A stretch of 15,695 nt of DNA, taken from assembly GCA_038253885.1 (NCBI GenBank), contig JBBSGP010000058.1, positions 1-15,695 on the forward strand, in the 5' to 3' direction. Below, piece after piece: positions 11,001 to 15,695 of the stretch. The notes beneath the pieces were generated by a model, which ran no database searches, was not told the origin of the DNA, and saw only the letters and a program-made list of their open reading frames with translations. A program made the position numbers and the translations under genes. Position 1 is the stretch's first letter; every line of letters begins with the position of its first letter. The DNA is from JALZAQ01 sp038253885 (GTDB lineage Bacteria > Gemmatimonadota > Gemmatimonadetes > Gemmatimonadales > Gemmatimonadaceae).

Positions 11001-12404
11001 GGCGTGGTCGAGCTCGGCGAGCGGCTGGTGTTCGTCACCAGCCCCGAGGGACAGAAGATCGTCACCTCGTACGAGGGGGAGACGATCATCCGCGCCTCGG
11101 CGGACCCGACGTCGGCCGTGGTCTCGCGCTTCCAGGTCCCGCTCGGCGCACTGCTCATGGTGTCCGACGGCGAAGAGGTGAAGAAGGAGCAGGTGATCTT
11201 CACCTGGGATCCCTACACGACGCCGATCATCGCCGATGTGGATGGCATCGTGAAGTTCGTGGACCTGGTCGAGGACGAGTCGGTGTCGGAGGAGCTCGAT
11301 GAGCTCACCGGCCTCCGCCAGCGCGTCGTCATCGAGGACCGCGAGAAGAAGCTGCACCCACACATCGAGATCGTGCAGGAGAAGAGCGGAAAGGAGAAAC
11401 GCGTCCGCGACTTCGTGATCCCGGTGGGTGCCCAGCTCACGGTGGACGACGGGCAGAAGATCACGGCCGGAACGATTCTCGCCAAGATCAGCCGCGAGGC
11501 GTACAAGACGCGCGACATCACGGGCGGTCTGCCGCGGGTGGCCGAGCTGTTCGAGGCCCGGCGCCCGAAGGATCCGGCGACGATCTCGGAGATCGACGGC
11601 ATCGTGCGGTTCGGCGAGATCAAGCGTGGAAAGCGCGAGATCTTCGTCCAGCCGGTGAAGAGTCTGGCCGACGACACGCTGGTGCCGGACGACCAGCAGC
11701 CGCCGCAGCTCTACGAGGTCGGCGCTGGCAAGCATCTCCGGGTGCACGAGGGAGATCGCGTGCGCGCCGGCGACCGGTTGTCCGAAGGACCGGTCAACCC
11801 GCACGACATCCTTCGCATCAAGGGGCCCCGCGCGGTGCAGGAGTACCTGCTCAACGAGGTGCAGGAGGTCTATCGCCTGCAGGGCGTGAAGATCAACGAC
11901 AAGCACATTGGCGTGATCGTGAAGCAGATGCTCCAGAAGGTGCGCATCATGGAGCCCGGCGACACCGAGTTCCTCGAGGGCGAGCATGCCGACAAGGGCG
12001 TGTTCCGGGACGTCAACGAGCGCTCGTCGAAGAAGGACGAGACTCCGGCGACGTCCGAGCCGCTGCTGCTCGGCATCACCAAGGCGAGCCTCACCACCCA
12101 GTCGTTCATCTCGGCGGCTTCCTTCCAGGAGACCACCCGAGTGCTCACCGACGCGGCGATTCGCGGCGCGAGGGACGACCTGCTCGGACTGAAGGAGAAC
12201 ATCATCATCGGGCATCTCATCCCGGCCGGCACGGGTATGTACCGGTACCAGGATGTGGAGATCGAGGGCATGGAAGCGCCTCCGCAGCCGGAGCTGCCAT
12301 CCACTCTCGCCAGCGGCGCGCCGGACTCTCCGTTCGCTCCACTGCTCTCCGGCCCGTCTTCGGGAGGGCTGATGCCTTTCCCGAGCGGGGATGTCGACGA
12401 GTAG
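8076..12404 (+). CDS. rpoC: DNA-directed RNA polymerase subunit beta'
   Basis: A complete beta' of 1442 residues. Zinc site 1 is C86, C88, C101 and C104. The clamp region [21 protein letters not shown] is intact. The catalytic motif NADFDGDQ at 484-491 supplies D486, D488 and D490 for Mg2+. Just before the bridge helix, [12 protein letters not shown] (756-767) is longer than the E. coli loop, as I recall also for Bacteroidetes/Chlorobi-type enzymes. Zinc site 2 is C828, C908, C915 and C918. The trigger loop has [10 protein letters not shown] with R953 and H956. It is interrupted at about 964-1145 by an insertion at the E. coli SI3 position before [15 protein letters not shown]. After [12 protein letters not shown] a Pro/Ser-rich, probably disordered tail of about 45 residues ends in DVDE. 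The subunit pairs with RpoB from the same mRNA. Confidence 0.98.
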   Translation: [1442 protein letters not shown]

Positions 12405-12417
12405 CTTTTTGTCGTGA

Positions 12418-12464
12418 ATGCAACGAGGCCCGGCCGACGAGATGTCGGTCGGGCCTCGTTGCAT
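12418..12464 (+). terminator. Long hairpin 13 bp after the rpoC stop
   Basis: The arms 12418-12438 and 12444-12464 are inverted repeats of 21 bases with a single G-T wobble and a GAGAT loop; the outer part is ATGCAACGAGGCCCG. It begins 13 bp after the rpoC stop, where a transcript end is expected. No T tract follows on either strand; the only T run (12406-12410) is before it. It is either a U-tract-less terminator or a 3' end stabiliser that blocks exonucleases. The stem is far too long and perfect to be chance. Confidence 0.7.
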
Positions 12465-12479
12465 CGGGGTCTCGCGTGC

Positions 12480-12508
12480 TTGACGCCTCGATCGTTGCGC
12501 CGGATGTT
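12480..12508 (+). promoter_or_regulatory. Possible promoter for the acyltransferase gene
   Basis: TTGACG (12480-12485, 5 of 6 to the -35 consensus) is separated by 17 bp from GATGTT (12503-12508), a weak -10 matching at 3 of 6 positions. Transcription would begin about 6 bp later, at or next to the GTG start codon (12514). The mRNA would then be leaderless or nearly so. That would fit the lack of a Shine-Dalgarno there. Confidence 0.35.
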
Positions 12509-12513
12509 CGGGC

Positions 12514-13980
12514 GTGACCCGACCTCTCCTGGCCGTACTGGCTCTGCTGGTGCTGCTGCTCCTCGCGCGCCGCATGGCCAGGCGAACGGCGCGCCGTGCC
12601 GCGACCCGGGCCGTCCGCCGGTTCCACGCGCGAGTGAACCGATTCAAGCTCACCCGCAAGCCGTACATCCGCGCCACCCTGCTCCGAGACATCGAGATCG
12701 CCGCGGCCGTCCGGCAGCATGCGCTCCAGGCGGGTGTCACCGAAGCCGACGCGTGGCGTCGTGTCGAGGTCTACATCGGCGAGATCGTCCCCCACTTCAA
12801 CATCCTCGCCTACTACAAGTTCGGCTACGGGTTCAGCCGTGCCGTGCTCAACCTGTTGTACAAGGTGTCGCTCGACTACGAGGATCTGGGGGCGCTCGAG
12901 CGGCTCCCCGATGACTCCACCGTCATCTATCTGATCAACCATCGCTCCAACGCCGACTACGTCCTGCTCGCCTACGTGCTGGCCGGCGACGTGTCGATCT
13001 CGTACGCCGTCGGCGAATGGGCCCGCGCTTTCCCCCTGGAATACGTGTTCAAGAGCTTCGGCTCGTACTTCATTCGACGCCGCTACCGCGAGCCGCTCTA
13101 CCACACCGTCCTCGAGCGATACGTCCAGCTCATCACGCGCCACGGGGTCACCCAGGGCATCTTTCCCGAGGGCGGCCTGACGCGCGACGGCCGGCTGCGG
13201 CCGGCCAAGATCGGGTTGCTGGATTATGCGCTGCAGGTGGCGCGTGACCCGGCGATGGCGGAGCGGATGATGCTGATCCCGGTGGCGCTGAACTACGACC
13301 GGGTGCTGGAGGATCGGACGCTCCTGCGCGAGCTCGCGCGCGAGGAGCGAGGGCTGCGGACTCCGCGGCGGCAACAGGCCGGCGAAGTCGCGCGCTACAT
13401 CGGCTGGAACCTCCTGCGGTTGCTCGGAGGTCGGTGGCAGCGATACGGGCGGGCCGCGGTGACGATCGGGACGCCCATCTCCATCGCGGCCTGGCTCGCG
13501 GAGGAGCGAGTCGAGGAGATCGGGGTGTTCGATTTACCGAGGCCGGAGCGACTCCCCCGGGTGCAGATGCTGTGCGACCGCGTCATGTCGCGCATCGGGG
13601 AGCTGGTACCGGTGACGGCCGTCGCCCTCGCCTGCGCGGCCATCCAGAGCTTCGAGTCCGACTTTATCTCGCACGCTGCGCTCATCGCCCGCATGGCCGA
13701 GATGCGGGATGTCCTGATGGAGCTCAACGCCCGGGTTCTGAAAGCGGACCGGGATATTGCTGAGACCTTCGAGCGTGCCTGGCGGATGCTCAGCATGCGC
13801 CGGATGCTGGTGCGGGAAGTGGGGGGGAGCGGCTTCGCCGTGCTGCCGGGGCAGCGGATGCTGGTCAGCTACTACGCCAACAGCATCGCGCATCTGCTCG
13901 GGCCGTTCGAGGCCGGCATCCGTGAGCGGGACAGCCTGCCCGCCGTGCGCGCGTCACGGGACATCCAGCTCACGCCCTGA
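12514..13980 (+). CDS. PlsB-type glycerol-3-phosphate 1-O-acyltransferase (LPLAT superfamily)
   Basis: A 488-residue protein with all four acyltransferase blocks: NHRSNAD (residues 142-148, catalytic H143 and D148), GSYFIRRR (183-190), FPEGGLTRDGR (217-227) and IPVALNYDR (from 255). Block III resembles the FxEGGRSRTGR pattern of PlsB, so first-step acylation of sn-glycerol-3-phosphate is more likely than PlsC-type acylation of lysophosphatidate. It is much shorter than E. coli PlsB (807). A hydrophobic N-terminal stretch (about 4-17) followed by many arginines suggests an inner-membrane anchor. The chosen start is GTG; M21 is an alternative but would remove the hydrophobic segment. No Shine-Dalgarno is visible at either. 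It follows the rpoC hairpin and probably heads a two-gene unit with the small ORF 30 bp downstream. Substrate choice (acyl-CoA or acyl-ACP) cannot be read here. Confidence 0.88.
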   Translation: MTRPLLAVLALLVLLLLARRMARRTARRAATRAVRRFHARVNRFKLTRKPYIRATLLRDIEIAAAVRQHALQAGVTEADAWRRVEVYIGEIVPHFNILAYYKFGYGFSRAVLNLLYKVSLDYEDLGALERLPDDSTVIYLINHRSNADYVLLAYVLAGDVSISYAVGEWARAFPLEYVFKSFGSYFIRRRYREPLYHTVLERYVQLITRHGVTQGIFPEGGLTRDGRLRPAKIGLLDYALQVARDPAMAERMMLIPVALNYDRVLEDRTLLRELAREERGLRTPRRQQAGEVARYIGWNLLRLLGGRWQRYGRAAVTIGTPISIAAWLAEERVEEIGVFDLPRPERLPRVQMLCDRVMSRIGELVPVTAVALACAAIQSFESDFISHAALIARMAEMRDVLMELNARVLKADRDIAETFERAWRMLSMRRMLVREVGGSGFAVLPGQRMLVSYYANSIAHLLGPFEAGIRERDSLPAVRASRDIQLTP

Positions 13981-14010
13981 GGGCGATCGACATCAGACGG
14001 GGGGAACATC

Positions 14011-14214
14011 ATGGCGGTACGACTCGACAAGCCGATGAAGCGGGAGCTCGAGCTGGAGGGGGAGCTCTACACGGTGATCATCGATCCCACAGGGGTAAAG
14101 ATCGTCGAGAAGGGAAAGAGGAAGGGGCACGAGCTCACCTGGAAGGCACTCCTCTCCGGCGAGGCGGAGCTGACGCAGTCGCTCAAGATCTCACTCGACG
14201 CCTTGGGAGGCTGA
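14011..14214 (+). CDS. Small conserved-looking protein of unknown function (67 aa)
   Basis: I do not recognise a named family. The 67-residue product starts MAVRLDKPMKRELELEGELY. It looks like a small soluble beta-rich fold: alternating strands ELELEGELYTVII and VKIVEKG, a basic turn KGKRKG, then a helix-like HELTWKALLSGEAELTQSLKISLDAL. There is no signal peptide, membrane helix or cysteine. Coding is supported by a very good ribosome binding site (GGGGGGAA, spacing about 5 bp), an ATG and typical GC-rich codon use. It lies 30 bp after the acyltransferase, so is probably co-transcribed, and ends 16 bp before the stop of the convergent channel gene. A regulatory or accessory role for either neighbour would be speculation. 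Confidence 0.72.
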   Translation: MAVRLDKPMKRELELEGELYTVIIDPTGVKIVEKGKRKGHELTWKALLSGEAELTQSLKISLDALGG

Positions 14215-14219
14215 GAAGG

Positions 14220-14240
14220 CGCTCGGCGCGTCAGCGAGCG
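14220..14240. terminator. Weak hairpin at the convergent gene junction
   Basis: CGCTCG (14220-14225) and CGAGCG (14235-14240) form a 6-bp stem with a 9-base loop. It lies where the small-protein gene (plus) and the channel gene (minus) converge, overlapping the channel stop codon. Neither strand has a T tract, so a bidirectional terminator is possible but unproven. Confidence 0.3.
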
Positions 14241-15226
14241 GCAGCGCGGGGGAGCACCGCCGGCTCGACCTCGTGCAGCGCCGACACGTTGATGCTCAGC
14301 ACGCCGTCGTCTCGGCGCGGGTTGAAGACGCTGCGGAACCGGACACTCCAGGTGACCTCGCTGGCGCGATACGACGTGCGGGCGTGCACCCCTTGCGAGA
14401 ATGTCTCGTCGATCCCCGAGAGGAGGATGAGGAACTCGGCATCCGTCCGGAGCAGCTCCTCGGCGGTGACGCCATGCAGTGGGCTGTCCGCCGTGATCGG
14501 ATGCACGATCGTCCACGCCAGGGGAAAGAACACGACGTGCCGGCGCTCCAGGGTCAGATCGTAAAATTCACGGCTCGTTCTCTCCCCCTTGGTCTCGAGC
14601 CGGCTCAGCAGCACCTTGGCGTCCATCTCGATGATCTCATTGCTGCGCTCGTTGGCGATGCGGAACTCGAACGCGCTGATGTCGCGATAGGGAGCGATGA
14701 TCGCGTTCTGACTGAAGCGGATCTTGGCCGTCGGCCGGGAGAAGCGCGCGAAGATCACTCCGGTCACCAGCGCCACGCCGAGCAGGCTCAACAACGATTC
14801 GATGGTGACGACGATGTTGGCCGCCAGCCCGAGCGGCGCCACGTGACCGTACCCGATGGTCGCGAACGTCTCGACGCTGAAGAAGAACGCCTTGAGAAAG
14901 GGACCGAACGGGCCCGCAATGCCCGGCCCCTGGAGCGCGCCCGGTCCGCACCACAGAAAGAACAGCCCGAACAGGGCGTTGCTCAGGACATAGGCGAGGG
15001 TGAGCACGGCGAGGAAGGCCGGCCAGGTCATCGTGAGCAGCGTGTGGTACGGGCTCGCGGATCCGAGCAGGCCCAGGCCGGTGCGGCGGACGTTGAACGT
15101 GCCGTCGCGATTGAGCAGCCTCTTCCGGCTCTCGGTGGCGACCACGGAGCCGAAGCCCAAGTCGCGCTCGTTGACCGAGAGCACGGGAAGCGACGGGACG
15201 GGAGTCTCGGGGAGCGTGAAGCGCAT
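14231..15226 (-). CDS. KirBac-type inward-rectifier potassium channel
   Basis: A 331-residue protein of the length and layout of bacterial Kir channels (KirBac1.1 is about 333). An interfacial slide helix and SPYHTLLTMTWP (58-69) lead into the first membrane helix (about 68-91). The pore helix AFFFSVETFATIGYG ends in the K+ selectivity filter TIGYG (123-127), followed by HVAP. The second membrane helix spans about 136-160. Residues from about 165 form the cytoplasmic immunoglobulin-like domain, beginning IRFSQNAII and including the HPITADSPLHG region. Two membrane helices with a large beta-rich C-terminus distinguish it from KcsA-like channels. The gene faces away from rpsL and converges with the small ORF, so it is its own unit. 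No Shine-Dalgarno or clear promoter is seen before its ATG. Ligand gating (lipid, pH) is not readable from sequence. Confidence 0.93.
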   Translation of the reverse strand: MRFTLPETPVPSLPVLSVNERDLGFGSVVATESRKRLLNRDGTFNVRRTGLGLLGSASPYHTLLTMTWPAFLAVLTLAYVLSNALFGLFFLWCGPGALQGPGIAGPFGPFLKAFFFSVETFATIGYGHVAPLGLAANIVVTIESLLSLLGVALVTGVIFARFSRPTAKIRFSQNAIIAPYRDISAFEFRIANERSNEIIEMDAKVLLSRLETKGERTSREFYDLTLERRHVVFFPLAWTIVHPITADSPLHGVTAEELLRTDAEFLILLSGIDETFSQGVHARTSYRASEVTWSVRFRSVFNPRRDDGVLSINVSALHEVEPAVLPRAAAR

Positions 15227-15314
15227 GCTTGGGTCTCGGCGGAAGACGACGGGCGGAAGGAGAGTGGCGGCAAGGTGCTGCGTCGGCGAGGGGGCGTCAA
15301 CGTCTCGCGTCTTC

Positions 15315-15344
15315 TTGACACAAACATCAAGCGCTACTTATCTT
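15315..15344 (+). promoter_or_regulatory. Promoter of the rpsL (str) operon
   Basis: TTGACA (15315-15320), a perfect -35, is followed after 18 bp by TATCTT (15339-15344), a 4 of 6 match to -10. The segment is clearly richer in A and T than its GC-rich surroundings. Transcription would begin near 15350, giving a leader of about 50 bases before rpsL. It is the only convincing sigma-70-type promoter in the window. Confidence 0.72.
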
Positions 15345-15356
15345 TATCAGTCTGTG

Positions 15357-15382
15357 CCGCCCATGACAGGGCGGATTTTTTT
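15357..15382 (+). terminator. Intrinsic terminator/attenuator in the rpsL leader
   Basis: CCGCCC (15357-15362) and GGGCGG (15369-15374) form a perfect 6-bp stem with an ATGACA loop. One A and seven T's (15376-15382) follow. This is a textbook Rho-independent terminator pointing toward rpsL. It begins a few bases after the expected transcription start and ends 17 bp before the rpsL ATG. Since it lies between promoter and gene, it probably acts as a leader attenuator rather than an end of transcript. Confidence 0.75.
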
Positions 15383-15399
15383 GTATCGTTCCCAAGGTT

Positions 15400-15695
15400 A
15401 TGCCGACAATCAATCAGCTCGTCCGGCGGAGTCGCCAGGACGTCGAGAAGAAGATGAAGGCGCCCGCGCTCAAGGCCAACCCGCAGAAGCGGGGGGTCTG
15501 CACGCGTGTCTACACGACGACGCCCAAGAAGCCGAACTCGGCGCTGCGGAAGGTCGCGCGCGTGCGGCTCACCAATGGCTTCGAGGTCACGGCGTACATC
15601 CCGGGCGAAGGTCACAACCTGCAGGAGCACTCGATCGTGCTCATCCGCGGCGGCCGTGTGAAGGACCTGCCGGGCGTGCGCTACCACATCGTGCG
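15400..15695 (+). CDS. rpsL: 30S ribosomal protein S12 (uS12), partial, runs off the window
   Basis: The first 98 codons of S12 are present; the 3' end is outside. MPTINQLVR begins the family's N-terminus. QKRGVCTRVYTTTPKKPNSALRK contains the decoding-site loop with wild-type K43, and RVKDLPGVRYH contains the second decoding loop. Both look streptomycin-sensitive. S12 monitors codon-anticodon pairing at the A site. The start has AAGG only 2 bp before the ATG, a short spacing that may make initiation inefficient or dependent on the leader structure. This is expected to be the first gene of the str operon (rpsL, rpsG, fusA, tuf). Its own promoter and leader terminator set it apart from rpoBC. 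Confidence 0.97.
   Translation, partial: MPTINQLVRRSRQDVEKKMKAPALKANPQKRGVCTRVYTTTPKKPNSALRKVARVRLTNGFEVTAYIPGEGHNLQEHSIVLIRGGRVKDLPGVRYHIV

Noticed and set aside
15227..15314. Search for the channel gene's promoter on the minus strand
   Set aside because: A TTGACG occurs on the minus strand but no credible -10 follows; nothing supportable.
14273..15457. 394-codon plus-strand frame opposite the channel gene
   Set aside because: The minus-strand product has a clear K+ selectivity filter and membrane helices; the plus frame is low complexity, crosses the rpsL promoter and terminator and ends inside rpsL.
15363..15695. ATG in the loop of the rpsL leader terminator, opening a frame that overlaps rpsL
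   Set aside because: It has no ribosome binding site, its start is inside a stable stem-loop, and its product over rpsL is a typical out-of-frame GC-rich translation. A leader peptide is not supported.

Overview
This window is the translation/transcription core of a GC-rich bacterial chromosome. Every ribosomal protein, RNAP subunit and secretion gene is full length and intact. The RpoB Rif region and the visible part of S12 look wild type. Lineage is inferred from protein architecture. RpoC carries an SI3-type insertion inside the trigger loop and a short extra loop before the bridge helix ([12 protein letters not shown]). RpoB carries a large insertion near its C-terminus. Together these fit a Gram-negative lineage of the FCB/Gemmatimonadota type better than Firmicutes or Actinobacteria. 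This is a tentative placement made without any database search.

Layout, left to right. The window opens with the last 43 codons of tuf. Then come rpmG, secE and nusG, packed with 18, 0 and 2 bp gaps. A 169-bp leader follows, with a candidate ribosomal protein L1 binding site. Next is the L11-L1-L10-L12 cluster (rplK, rplA, rplJ, rplL). A hairpin with four T's sits between rplJ and rplL, and a strong hairpin with a T6 tract sits between rplL and rpoB. rpoB and rpoC follow, the latter under a strong Shine-Dalgarno. A 21-bp hairpin closes the rpoC transcript.

In many bacteria rpoC is followed directly by the str operon (rpsL-rpsG-fusA-tuf). Here three genes lie between them: a PlsB-type glycerol-phosphate acyltransferase, a 67-codon protein of unknown function, and, on the opposite strand, a KirBac-type inward-rectifier potassium channel. 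The window ends in the first 98 codons of rpsL. A TTGACA promoter and a textbook intrinsic terminator precede rpsL, the terminator lying in the leader 17 bp before the start codon.

Most genes here make ribosomes, RNA polymerase, the NusG elongation factor and the SecE translocon subunit. The regulatory theme is premature termination and autoregulation in leaders: the L1 site, the rplL-rpoB attenuator and the rpsL leader terminator. The three-gene insert concerns membrane lipid synthesis and K+ flux and is the only accessory-looking part. I see no CRISPR array, transposon, tRNA, rRNA or defence system, and nothing that amounts to an undescribed multi-gene system. The most interesting items are the regulatory hairpins, the RpoB insertion and the small unknown protein.
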